From Periconia sp. R9002 (Eukaryota > Ascomycota > Dothideomycetes > Pleosporales > Periconiaceae): DNA of 64,000 bases. Shown here in pieces: positions 54,756 through 64,000 of the stretch (positions are counted from its first letter, which is position 1; each line of letters starts with the position of its first letter). A program made the position numbers and the translations under genes. The DNA lies in assembly GCA_023627715.1 (NCBI GenBank), contig JAMAHW010000125.1, positions 1-64,000 of the forward strand. Direction: 5' to 3'. The notes under the pieces were generated by a model, which made no database searches, was not told the origin of the DNA, and saw nothing but the letters and a program-made list of their open reading frames with translations.

Positions 54756-55601
54756 ATGATTCTATCGACTTTTTCTCCACTGCTGAACATCACTACAACG
54801 GCATCGGTCCTCAACACTGCCTTACGAATCCTCAGCGCAACTTCGTTAAACTCTACCAATGTTTCTCTGGCCACAGATTTCGCATCAGTCACATATTTGC
54901 TCGACTCCAGTCAATCCACTCAACATCCCTTTGGAATATCCAACTCCTCACTCGCATCCGCTTCGGGAACCGTGCTTGTCACCATCACTCGGACTCACTC
55001 GATTCCGACGGGGCCTCTCATGGCCCAAATCAACCCTCGAGCGACATCTGAAACAAAAGAAGTCCAACTCTCGACGACAACAAAATTCGTAACCGCAAAT
55101 ATACCAACGCAAAACATAACGACATATCTACCCCCACCACCAGAAGCAGCTCCCCCAAACCCAGGCCCTTCTACTTCTTCGCTCCTAAAAAGGAATTGGT
55201 ACCCGGACATGCCAACAATCAAATGCCCTTACGACAACCAGAAAAACTTTTGGGTCGGCGACAAGACTTTCGTCGTGATTGAATGCAACTTAATGATGTG
55301 GGCGCTAATGACGGCAAACTATGGCAAAAAGTGGACACTGGACTTCAGAACCTGCTTGGGAGAATGCTTAATGCGCAAGAAATGTCAAGTGGCGTTTTGG
55401 CAATCAGCTGTAGAAACAGGCGGCATTTGCCGCTTGGGAAGAGAGGTGAGGGCAATGTCACCGTACGGGGACGGCTTGATGTGGCTGGCCGTCGTCGCGA
55501 TACGTGACAAGAGGTCTGAATTAACTGGGTACGAGGGCGGTCCTAAAGATGAATCGAAAAATTGGCTTGATATCGAACCTCCGGACATTGGTGTCCCCTA
55601 G
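54756..55601 (+). CDS. Probable secreted protein with PAN/apple-like cysteine domain
   Basis: Single exon as drawn, 281 residues. Residues 1-150 are Ser/Thr-rich with several NxS/T sites and a Pro-rich stretch (YLPPPPEAAPPNPGPS), ending in LLKR, a possible Kex2 site. Residues about 160-255 form a cysteine domain: IKCPYDNQKNFWVGDKTFVV, IECN, FRTCLGECLMRKKCQVAFWQ and GGICRLGR. This follows the fungal PAN-like pattern of a CP...F.I.C strand, a C...C...C helix and a final C. The N-terminus is not a convincing signal peptide, so a short upstream exon may be missing. Binding partners are unknown. The context (dom34, nicotianamine synthase) gives no clue. Confidence 0.6.
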   Translation: MILSTFSPLLNITTTASVLNTALRILSATSLNSTNVSLATDFASVTYLLDSSQSTQHPFGISNSSLASASGTVLVTITRTHSIPTGPLMAQINPRATSETKEVQLSTTTKFVTANIPTQNITTYLPPPPEAAPPNPGPSTSSLLKRNWYPDMPTIKCPYDNQKNFWVGDKTFVVIECNLMMWALMTANYGKKWTLDFRTCLGECLMRKKCQVAFWQSAVETGGICRLGREVRAMSPYGDGLMWLAVVAIRDKRSELTGYEGGPKDESKNWLDIEPPDIGVP

Positions 55602-55885
55602 ACAAAACATCCTGATAAGAAGGGTTTCAAAAACCCGTCAAAGTAAAGGAATTTCGATCGAGTTATCCAGCTGTTTCTCTTTCTCACGTTAAATTGATAT
55701 TGATTTGCTTTGGGTCCATTCTGATACTGCGTTTTTGGTGATGCCTGCTCTGATGTCTGCAACAAGTACAAGACCTATCTGATATGATATCCATCGCAGT
55801 GAATGAGCCAAAAGGAACATAAAGGGGGGTATGAGATACATTTCCCGCTCAGATACGCGCTCGATTTTCGCACAGATTTTATAGG

Positions 55886-57029
55886 CTACAATCGCGAAAC
55901 CCGTAGTATAACAACCGAATTCACTACATCCGTGTGCGGATGCAATTCCGCCAGCACTTGGAGCCCACGTTTTGACATGTCTTCCCCTAACTCCAAAACC
56001 TACATATGGATAGCGTAATGTTAGCACAGAGCCGAAGAAAGAAGGGCTTCGATGTATCGAACTCCCGGACGGGGTTCTCGTACGTACCGGATACAGGATG
56101 GACCTCAGACCTCGAGAACTCCTCGCAACGATCAAAGTTCCCACTTTTAACCGCCGCGCCAACGAGGCCAGAATGTCGAATTTGGCTGAAGACTCCATGC
56201 CGACGAGGGCAGCAAGGAAAACAACGTCAAAAGCACCCCATTCCACCCCTTCGATATCCGATTTCGAGGCACTGATTTCCACGTCGTCGCGAACGAAGCG
56301 CATCGTATCTCCAGGGATAGAAAGTGATGTTGCTAACCTTTTGGAAAGACCAAGCGCGTGCGAGTCGCGATCGATGTTGGTGATTTTGGCGTTGGGGAGG
56401 TGGTCTAGGAGGCAGATGGAGCTCAGTGGGAGAGGGCCGGACCCAATAAAGGCGACGTTGATTGCTGCAGTTTGGGTCGTGGTCATGGGGAGGAAAGCGG
56501 AGAGGAGGGTAGCTTCGAGCCGAGATAGATCGACGTAGTTCGTGTAGTATGGGAAGCGACGCAATAGATGACGGGTCGAGGAAGGTGAATCTTTCACCAA
56601 TGTGTGTCAGTTCAAGCACAGTGAACTAACTCATTTCGAAGACGAGGGGAGAAGGGGGAGATACATACCGTTCAACTCTTGTGAGTCACACAACTCTAAA
56701 ATTCTGCTCGTCCAATACTTCTCAAGCTCTCCTTCTGCCTCGGCGCAAATCGCCTGTAACAAAGCACACAATGCATCGACACCCTCGATGTTCAGAAAAT
56801 GATCAGTGAAGTCCGAACTATACGGTTTGATACAAAGAGCGACTAGTCGTGCGAGTAGACTGTTGACTTCGTCTCCAGGTGATAGGCTTTCACAGTGTTC
56901 GAGACTGTGGCGTATCTTGTGGATCTCGTGGAGGAGCTCGTGGGTTGAGGATGCTAGTGGTGTCGGCGTGATGGGTGGCGTATGCGTTGTTGGCATTGTT
57001 GGCGGTGTGGTGCTTTTAATAAGCGTCAT
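55886..57029 (-). CDS. Nicotianamine synthase
   Basis: Cytosolic enzyme that condenses aminocarboxypropyl units from S-adenosylmethionine into nicotianamine-type metal chelators. Exons 57029-56669, 56590-56088 and 55999-55886 encode 325 residues. The conserved blocks are RRFPYYTNYVDLSRLEATLL, AINVAFIGSGPLPLSSICLL, LPNAKITNIDRDSHALGLSK and WGAFDVVFLAALVGM, the SAM-binding core. The last exon gives RGLQVLAELHPHTDVVNSVV, as in plant and fungal enzymes. The N-terminal 115 residues are helical (EIHKIRHSLEHCESLSPGDE), like the plant N-domain. Nicotianamine synthase is known in some fungi including Neurospora. No metal transporter lies beside it, except possibly the CorA-like gene 3.3 kb away, which is likely coincidental. 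Confidence 0.92.
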
Positions 57030-57721
57030 GACTCCAGGTGTCTTTTAGAATTTGTCTATCCTCAGAATTGAGAAGTGATAGGTAAATGAGAGTAGACCTT
57101 GAGAATTAGTAGCGGAGGGATGGAACTTGCATGAAGATGTGTTCACTATAGAAATCGGTGCGTGTTCTCGCGTTTATATACCACCGGTGTCGGTTGCTGT
57201 GGGTACCTTTTTGTTTTCATAGAACGCCCGTGAGGCGGTACAAGCGGCTGCATATTTTGATTTGACTTCTTTTGTCTATACACTGTGGGGAGCCCTGCTG
57301 GCATGGTTGCACCATGAGATATCTCTCGCGTCTGGTTGGTGGAGCGCATTGAAGAGCACCATGATGGTCTGCGAAGATCAACCTCCACCTTCAGTTCTCT
57401 TGGGATGTGTGATGTGTATTTGATTTTTATGTGTACTCCATTGACATCAATTGCGTAACTATCGAAGTGGAGTTATGACTTGTTCTCTGAGTACGGACTC
57501 CTTGAGTATCCTAGGAGCATCTCTTGGCTTATATATACGCTGTGTTGTCCTGAACAACGGGGAACGGCTAACATGTAGCTACGGATAATGATTGGCAGGA
57601 AGAGTATATTGATAGGTACGCTTTGCGACCAGTGTGCACAATATGTAGGACACGGACAGCATGCTGTTGTCTATGGCCTGTGTCCTCTACTTGGCCCCAC
57701 TCATCTTTCTCTGAACGTGTA
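57030..57721. other. Nicotianamine synthase promoter and amidohydrolase 3' flank
   Basis: 690 bp between two minus-strand genes, with no supported gene or clear metal-response site. Confidence 0.45.
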
Positions 57722-59566
57722 CTATGTCGCCAGATGCTCAGGGCCGGGCCGATGATAAGCTCGTTTGCCGCCTACCCATGTTTCCTTGACAGTCGCCTTG
57801 CGTAGGGACTCTACATCGAAGGCTTCGAGAGGCTTGTCGAGAACTACCCAATCAGCATACGCGCCCGCTTCGATCTTCCCGGCTTTGTCTTCGAGAAACG
57901 CAGCAAATGCAGGATTGAGGGTGAAGCCTTCTAGCGCCTCTTCGACTGTCACCGTCTCAGAAGTGTACCAGCCATCAGTCCCTCCTGCAGGGTCCAGGCC
58001 AGTTTTGGGGCTCCGTCGCGTGACTGCTGCATATATACCCTCGAACACATTAGCTGGCTCGACGGGGAAATCGCTCCCAAAAACTGGCCTAAGAGGGAGC
58101 AAAGAACGCATGCGGTAGGCCTCTTTCAGCGTTCGGTCTTTCCCAAGCCTTGACTCCGCGTAGTACATGTCTGAAGTAGCATGAGTCGGCTGAATGGAGG
58201 GGATGATTCCTATCTCGCTGATTCTGTGCTGGTCGTCAGGGTGGATGATCTGGGCATGCTCAATACGAAATCGATGCTTGCTTTGGCATTCGCGGAGCGA
58301 GGTGTCTGGACAGAGATCTCCCAAAGCTTTCTCAAAAGCGTCGACAGCTAGACGGTTCGCAAGGTCTCCAATAGCATGGATATTAACTTGGTAACCTGCA
58401 CCAGACCACTGGCGTGCGAGCTGAGTCAAAGTAGTAGCATTGACTAGGAGTGAACCAGATGACGTCTCCTTGTCGCTGTAGGGTTCAATCATGGCACTGC
58501 CCCAGCTCCCGAGAGCTCCATCTAGAGAATGTGAATATGTGATTGGATTAGGGAAGGAATGTTCAGCGTACCAGCGAAAAGTTTTACACTCCTCACATAA
58601 AATTTCTCGTTGGATGTGCGGACTTTTATGGCTTCTTCAGGGCAGAACGTATTTCTGACTTCACACTCCAACATAGCATAAACTCGCACACTCCATTCAT
58701 CTTTCTGAGAGAGTGCTTCGTAGAGCTTGAGATGCTTTGGTGTTACCCCAGCGTCGTGCATGCCAACGATTCCAAACTTGTTGAGCTCGCGCATTGCATC
58801 TTTGACGAATTTTGTTTTTCGTTCACTGCTAGGTTCCGGATAGTGTTGCAGTACAATGTCCATTGCGTTATCACAGAAGACACCTTTGGCAGGGATTTCT
58901 CCGCCCGGGATCTCTGGGAGCGGGTCAGGAAGAAGAGATAGAACCTTCTCAGACACCCATATGCAATGCACATCCACGCGATCAAGCATGACATATAAGT
59001 CCTTGAATTTGCTACCGAATTCGAGATCACTCTGATTTGACGTTTTAGCAGCAGCTCCTAATCAAGGTGAGTAAACATACTGCTACAGGCCATTGTCCAA
59101 AAGTAGCTTGATCCCAGCCAACACCACGCAGCCATTCTTCGCTGCTTCCCGCTGTTGTGTGAAGGCTTTTATAGGAAACGAGTCTCTCGTGGACTTCACT
59201 CATGGAGCTAGCACCAAAGAGATCCACCGAATTCTTCAACTCTCCCAATTGTAACAGATGGCCGTGGCCGTCCCACAACCCAGGAATCACATGCCCAGTT
59301 CTTGCGTGTGCCAGCCTCACAGCGTCTGATTCAGCACTAAACACTCTTTTGAAACGCCCATTTTGAACACTGAAGCACTCGGCATGCTGCAAACCTTCAG
59401 AGTTTGTCTTGACTGCACTATAGCAATAGGTTTGCTCGAAGAATTGCGATATAGAAAACGGAAGAGATGCAATGATTGGCGTCAGATATGGCTCTGGGTT
59501 TTGATAAAGCACGGCCACAAGAGTAATGAGACTAGAGAGCAGAACAACAAGACCAATTGATGGCAT
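57722..59566 (-). CDS. YtcJ-like amidohydrolase (Amidohydro_3) with N-terminal membrane anchor
   Basis: Metal-dependent hydrolase of the amidohydrolase superfamily. Exons 59566-59081, 59031-58572 and 58521-57722 encode 581 residues. Residues 5-21 (GLVVLLSSLITLVAVLY) form a signal anchor. The first metal ligands are in VIPGLWDGHGHLLQLGELKN (HxH). Next come WLRGVGWDQATFGQWPVA, MLDRVDVHCIWVS, and FADGALGSWGSAMIEP across the last exon join. The remaining ligands are in VNIHAIGDLANRLAVDAF, RIEHAQIIHPDD and the terminal Asp in VFGSDFPVEP. The closing GKIEAGAYADWVVLD is the family's standard C-terminal strand. YtcJ-like fungal enzymes have no agreed substrate. Confidence 0.92.
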
Positions 59567-60372
59567 TTTGAGGGATCTGCAATATCGATCGCAGACGCAG
59601 TAGCAATGGTACGAAATGGAGAGTGTTGAGGTGCCGAGTCAAAGCCGCTTATCGATACGTAGTTATCTACCGGTATCGGCCCCATTGGGGAAGCTTGATA
59701 ATGCATCTCGCTGGTTCAAGCATTTGAACTTTCACGACGGCAGCTTGGAGATGGCCACCGACATATCACTCTTTCTCCATATTCATTGGTTCTCGGTCAA
59801 TTTAGTTTTTTTTTCATGTAAGCGCTAAGTCGGTTACAAATGGCCCAACGGCTATCACGTGCTTCGAAATGAGGCTCTGCGAGCACGAGATCAATGAATG
59901 AACTGAATCCGACAGCATGGCTGGAATCATCACATGGACCGCAAAACCAAAGCATGGGATATGCTACAAAGGTATATTGCCGAATTTACAAATTAAACGG
60001 CGGTGACTGCGAACTGAGACTCCATTTAACTTGCCTTTTTGGTCAGAAAGTGGATGCGCAAGCTCGCACGCGGTATCTTGGCTCGACTCGCACATTGGCC
60101 ATCAAACGGTCTCGTCCGGGGTGGAATGCTCGGCGTCGGGAGCGCTAATGTGGGGGCCAGCCTTGGGGAGGGATCAAAGTTTAAGACCGCCAGATGATCC
60201 CGCCTGTCTGAATCGCATTTTCACTTTGCCCATTTTATACGGACGATTTGTCACGGCGATGGAATCGTCGACGTCTGCGCTGCCGCTCTGTCCCATTGTC
60301 TCGCATGCTGATTGCAGAACTAAACCGTCCACTACAAGGTAGTGATTGATAAGAAGCTGAGCCGTGTCACAT
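59567..60372. promoter_or_regulatory. Divergent promoter of amidohydrolase and CorA-like gene
   Basis: 806 bp between divergent start codons. Frames here are short and unrecognised. No specific site is assigned. Confidence 0.45.
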
Positions 60373-62514
60373 ATGGCATCAAAGGAGGTAGAAGAGCTTA
60401 GGAAGCAACTGGAAGCCTTGCAACACTCACATGATGTCTTGTTGAAAACTTTGTCTGCGCCCACCGCCGTGCCCGATACTCCAAGGTTTCACAGATCATC
60501 CACACGTGATATTGGTCCAGCGTTTGCCGACACATCGACCCTCTCCAGCGACTCCGAGGAGGAAGACGATTCGTACTTTGTGCAGGGTCAATTACCGGCC
60601 AAATCTTTTGACCATGAGCATCTACGAGATCACTTGAAAAAACATGACTGGAAAGAGCATGGGAGAGCCATCTTAGCCCCCATCATCACTGACCCGGGCA
60701 AGCTCTCGAAACAGGGTCACCTCTTCCACATGGGCCCAGGACCCGCAGAGGATCGATCGCATTATTCGCATTTTCAAGTCTACGATGTCAATATTAATGG
60801 CACCACCCAGCTTGTCGAGACCAGTGGCACAAACATGTCCAAGGCGACCGAAATATGGCACTCCATCAGGCATATTGGCCAAAACACAGAGAAACAGCCC
60901 GTGGGCCGCATCACCATAGCTCGTGAACCTGCTCCCATATTATTCGGCGCGCTGCATCTCACGCTACACGACACCTTTGACATGGATGAATTATTCAAGC
61001 ATCTGGTCAAGACAGATGCGTCTTCAGCGCACATGCACAGAGCATTCGATGAAGATCAAAAGCACCAAAAAACCTTCTTTTTCAACTTCGAGTATTACAC
61101 TGTCCTCGGTGAAGACTGCACTCCTATGGAATGGCAACGATCCGACAAAGAGAAAGGACCAAAGGATACACATCTTCCATTATCCCGGTGCGGTGCCGTC
61201 GTAGCACTGGCTTTATTCGACGACAAACCCAAGCGAATACGAAATAGAGAGAGAAGGGCAAAGACAAAATACGGTTGGGTGCAGGATATCTGGTCACCTT
61301 GGCAGGTGTTGCAACTGGAGTGCTTCCCAGACTGGAGGGCCACGGCGGATGCCTTTGAATCCGGACATCGCTATCTCAATGGCCCAGAAGCCTTCCTACA
61401 TGCGCTGCTTACAGAGTACAGAGATGCGAGAAAGAGATACGAGGAGATCTATAAAAGAATCACAGCCCTCGTCACTCCAGCCCTCGGTTTTCTCTTCGAC
61501 GCAGACCTGCGTGACCAACGATTGTTCGAAGACCGTAAATTTACGTGGACGCGACGTTACTTCTACGCCCACCAGACCCTCGGAAACGTAAACGACAGCA
61601 TCAAATCCATGATCGACGCCTTCGAAGACACCTTCACCGACGAAGTCTGGGAAGGCAAAAGCAAAACGCTCTGGCCACTGTTCGAAGAATCCCCTCGCAA
61701 CGATCACTGGAAGCGCCGCCTCCGCGCCCTACGCCTCCAGTTCGAGCGCGAAATGAAGGAACTCCGCATCCTGCAAAACGAAAACAACGACCGCCGCCAC
61801 GAAATCGAGTCCCTCCAAGGCCACCTCTTCTCGGGCACCAGCATCCAAGAATCGCGCAAGTCCGTCGAACTCTCCGACATCACGGTCCAGCAAGGCCGCA
61901 ACATCAAGCTCCTCACCATCGTCAACCTCTTCTTCATGCCCCTGACGTTCGTCACCTCCGTCTTCGGCATGACTAACATGCCTGCGGACCCCGCGCCCTA
62001 CTGGCCCATGGGTATCACCATGCTCGCCATCTGCATCCCCTTCTTCTCCCTCATCGGCTTCCTCTCCACAAACTTCGGCTACCGCATCTGGGCCGCAAAG
62101 ACAAAACAGCTGTTCCGCTGGATCCGGCCCAAGCCCAAACCCGCAGGACACGGCGCGGATGCGGAAAACGCGGCTCGCTCCGATTCTGGCATCAATCGTA
62201 CGTACTCGACCGAGGAAGGCATGCGGCTGCGCATGGGCGAGCGCGCCGGGCGTAGGAGTAGCGAGCCGCGACCGAGGGAGCGCGGGTTGAGTTTCCGGGA
62301 GAGGAGGATGGAGAAGGAGAGGGAGGAGAGTCATCCGAATATTAAGAGGATGGTGGAGGCTATGGGCGAGGGGAGGCAGAGTGGGCTTGCGCGCATGGGC
62401 ACGTTAAAAACAACTCAGGAGGGTGGGGAGAGTGCCGAGAGTGCCGAGAGTGGTGAGAGAGGGAGTAAGGATACCGTTGTTGAGATCAAGGATCGTGGGC
62501 CCGAGACTATTTGA
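60373..62514 (+). CDS. CorA-like divalent cation transporter protein
   Basis: Membrane protein of the CorA Mg2+ transporter superfamily, fungal long-N-terminus type. Single exon of 713 residues from MASKEVEELRKQLEALQHSH. A long cytosolic domain follows, including YGWVQDIWSPWQVLQLECFP and FTWTRRYFYAHQTLGNVNDS. A long stalk helix comes at about residues 440-510. The two C-terminal transmembrane helices are LLTIVNLFFMPLTFVTSVFG and GITMLAICIPFFSLIGFL. Between them the canonical pore motif GMN reads GMTN (VFGMTNMPADPAPYW). The last 130 residues are charged and disordered with SAESAESGERG repeats. Whether this subgroup moves Mg2+ is not established. The start is the first ATG; the frame runs three codons farther only through GTG. 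Confidence 0.88.
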   Translation: MASKEVEELRKQLEALQHSHDVLLKTLSAPTAVPDTPRFHRSSTRDIGPAFADTSTLSSDSEEEDDSYFVQGQLPAKSFDHEHLRDHLKKHDWKEHGRAILAPIITDPGKLSKQGHLFHMGPGPAEDRSHYSHFQVYDVNINGTTQLVETSGTNMSKATEIWHSIRHIGQNTEKQPVGRITIAREPAPILFGALHLTLHDTFDMDELFKHLVKTDASSAHMHRAFDEDQKHQKTFFFNFEYYTVLGEDCTPMEWQRSDKEKGPKDTHLPLSRCGAVVALALFDDKPKRIRNRERRAKTKYGWVQDIWSPWQVLQLECFPDWRATADAFESGHRYLNGPEAFLHALLTEYRDARKRYEEIYKRITALVTPALGFLFDADLRDQRLFEDRKFTWTRRYFYAHQTLGNVNDSIKSMIDAFEDTFTDEVWEGKSKTLWPLFEESPRNDHWKRRLRALRLQFEREMKELRILQNENNDRRHEIESLQGHLFSGTSIQESRKSVELSDITVQQGRNIKLLTIVNLFFMPLTFVTSVFGMTNMPADPAPYWPMGITMLAICIPFFSLIGFLSTNFGYRIWAAKTKQLFRWIRPKPKPAGHGADAENAARSDSGINRTYSTEEGMRLRMGERAGRRSSEPRPRERGLSFRERRMEKEREESHPNIKRMVEAMGEGRQSGLARMGTLKTTQEGGESAESAESGERGSKDTVVEIKDRGPETI

Positions 62515-62973
62515 TATAGTGGAAGAACATATGTTTTTTCCCGAGTTAGGAAAGAGGGGGATTCGCATATAGTGGGATAATATGGAGGACAGGAATGCGT
62601 TGAGGGTGCGTGTATATAAGATCTGTCATGATTGATGATTTATCACGATTGTGTACATTAGCTAGATAGAATAACGTAGCGTTTTCGGGTTCGTGTTGTT
62701 AAACACAAAAATTCTTGAACTTTTGGATATACCGCGGTTCATCGTTCTCCAACCGCATTCTACTGGGGAATGCTCGGTGTCCTCTGACGCAGGCAATACG
62801 CCTTCAGTATGGTCTGTGACGTGCCCCTTCTATCCCTATCCTGCGATTGAGACATAGTGTGGCGCACAGCAGCACGAGGTAGCGTACAGGAGCTCTTCGC
62901 TACGCAGCTGTTACGAGTTCCTCATCCTCAAAAAAATTCACGAATAACACAGATTAGCAAGGAAAAAAACTTT
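62515..62973. other. Convergent gap between CorA-like gene and rrp41
   Basis: 460 bp between convergent 3' ends, with nothing else supported. Confidence 0.5.
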
Positions 62974-63781
62974 TCAAGAAAACTTCTTTCCAGATTCTTT
63001 GACAACACCATCCAAGATCTCTCTCATACGTTTACACCCATCGATTCCCACGGCCAACATACTCTCAATCCTTTCCATCCTCACGCGGCTTTCGCAGATC
63101 AACACGCTAACCTTGTCGCTTCTCCCCAACGTCCCCACTGTTAGAAAAGGGAGTTCTTGCTCCTCAAGATTATTAAGGTCAAGTAGCGGGTCGTTGTTGT
63201 CGGAATCGGAGGAGGTCGCAGAGGATGCGGCGGTGCAGGAAACGAGGTAATCGGTCATGGGGATACCAGCATCGATGAGAGCGAGTGTGCTCGCGTTTAT
63301 ACACGCAGCGAGAAGCGAACCGTCTTGCGATAGAATGTGCAGGGTGAGGGTTATAGTGGAGTGGGGGTAGAGGTGGGTTAGGAGGAGGGAGGAGTATGCG
63401 GTTGCGAGGGTATGTTGCATTTCCGAGGTCCGCCTGTGGTTTTTCCTGTTAGTGCCAATTCCATCTTCTTCTTCTTTATATTTCGGACTGCGCGTACTTA
63501 TCGCTTTTCCTCTTCCGCCGCTCCAACCCGCTGAATCCAGCGAATCCTATCTCAACCTCGATTTTGGCCTCGTTATCCTTCGCACCACGTTGTCCTGCTT
63601 GCCTCCCTTCTGCTGGCCCCGTCACTGTGCAGAGCACCTTTGTGTTGCCCATTTCGAGGTACGAAGATCCGTCGGCGGCTTGTTGTGTGCTGATTTGCGC
63701 GTGGATGCGCCGTAGTTCATTCCAGCGGCGGCCATCGAGACGTAATAGCGCGAGTGAATAGGTAGATGTATCGAGAGGCAT
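62974..63781 (-). CDS. rrp41: Exosome complex component RRP41 (SKI6)
   Basis: RNase PH-like ring subunit of the eukaryotic RNA exosome, acting in nuclear and cytoplasmic 3'-to-5' RNA processing and decay. Exons 63781-63498 and 63433-62974 encode 247 residues. The first block is YSLALLRLDGRRWNELRRIH, followed by GSSYLEMGNTKVLCTVTGPA. Next come the splice-spanning ERRKRKSDKRTSEMQ, then TLHILSQDGSLLAACINAST and LALIDAGIPMTDYLVSCTAA. It ends in the RMREILDG helix. The order and length agree with fungal Rrp41. The subunit is structural in fungi because the phosphorolytic residues are lost. The acidic insert DNNDPLLDLNNLEEQ is normal for the family. Confidence 0.94.
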
Positions 63782-64000
63782 TGTAGGTAGTGGATCGAGG
63801 GAGGATTTTGTGGTGATTGGGGTCGCAATGCGGGGAAACTGAGTGTGTTCACATTCGTCTTTGAAGATTGGCGATGAAATGTTTCGTAGTACATGGTCAT
63901 AGCTTGCGTTGCAGGGATGTGCGGTCGGGGTTGACTATCTAGCCCCGCCATTTGGAACGTGACTTCGCGTTTGACATCGTCGCGCTTGCTTTGTTCCTTT
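63782..64000. other. Right-edge upstream region of rrp41
   Basis: The minus strand is open from the window edge across this stretch (a part reads KREVTFQMAGLDSQPRPHIP) and continues over the rrp41 start in another frame. It may be the end of a neighbouring gene or a chance frame; too little is visible to decide. Confidence 0.25.

Noticed and set aside
63622..63951. 109-codon minus-strand frame at the right edge
   Set aside because: It overlaps the start of rrp41 in another frame and has no recognisable domain; kept only as an edge note.
1..64000. CRISPR arrays, bacterial operon signals, transposon terminal repeats, telomere repeats
   Set aside because: None seen. Short repeats are microsatellites, and the gene structure is eukaryotic.

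Overview
The window is nuclear DNA of a filamentous ascomycete (Pezizomycotina). The evidence is dense genes on both strands, short GT-AG introns of about 50-120 bp with CTAAC-type branch sites, an intron-bearing tRNA-Thr, and recognisable fungal orthologues: MED4, NCS-1, a TM9 nonaspanin, KAR9, the acylcarnitine carrier, alternative oxidase, peroxisomal alcohol oxidase, Dom34 and RRP41. I cannot place the class from sequence alone. Most gene models were rebuilt by hand by joining open frames at splice sites. All stated multi-exon models close in frame, except that the first gene runs off the left edge and one orphan gene lacks a clear 5' end.

Layout. 1-2767 (-): Zn2Cys6 regulator cut by the left edge. 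3.1-6.3 kb: MED4 (-) diverging from NCS-1 (+). 7.1-13.3 kb: TM9 nonaspanin (+) converging with a membrane-anchored SH3 protein (-) across a 2.2 kb gap rich in microsatellites. 14.7 kb: tRNA-Thr(AGU). 15.2-18.3 kb: SnoaL-domain protein (-) diverging from the acylcarnitine carrier (+), whose promoter carries three CCTCGG motifs. 18.9-25.6 kb: a two-TM low-complexity protein (+) and KAR9 (-). 26.8-31.3 kb: an orphan gene (-), a conserved hypothetical (-) and a spliced acylphosphatase (+) with a 12-nt exon. 32-39.4 kb: alternative oxidase, a ten-exon alcohol oxidase and an MBD4-like DNA glycosylase, all (+). 39.8-50 kb is looser accessory DNA: a DUF1330-like protein, an alpha/beta hydrolase, a secreted GH5 glycosidase, a secreted repeat protein with Kex2-type sites, and an SDR. 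50.2-63.8 kb: a protein with a stranded Pif1/Helitron-helicase-like segment, Dom34, a PAN-like cysteine protein, nicotianamine synthase, a YtcJ-like amidohydrolase, a CorA-like transporter and RRP41.

The genes do not form one pathway. The carnitine carrier, alcohol oxidase (C-terminal SRL) and alternative oxidase suit growth on fatty acids or alcohols. Dom34 and RRP41 both serve RNA quality control. The most interesting item is the eight-exon secreted protein at 45767-46790. It has a signal peptide and then four exon-encoded acidic repeats, each opening with AKR or KKR. This is the architecture of Kex2-processed repeat proteins, including precursors of fungal ribosomal peptides. The second is the 615-aa protein at 50233-52080, which keeps a collinear helicase C-terminal segment but has no ATPase motifs.
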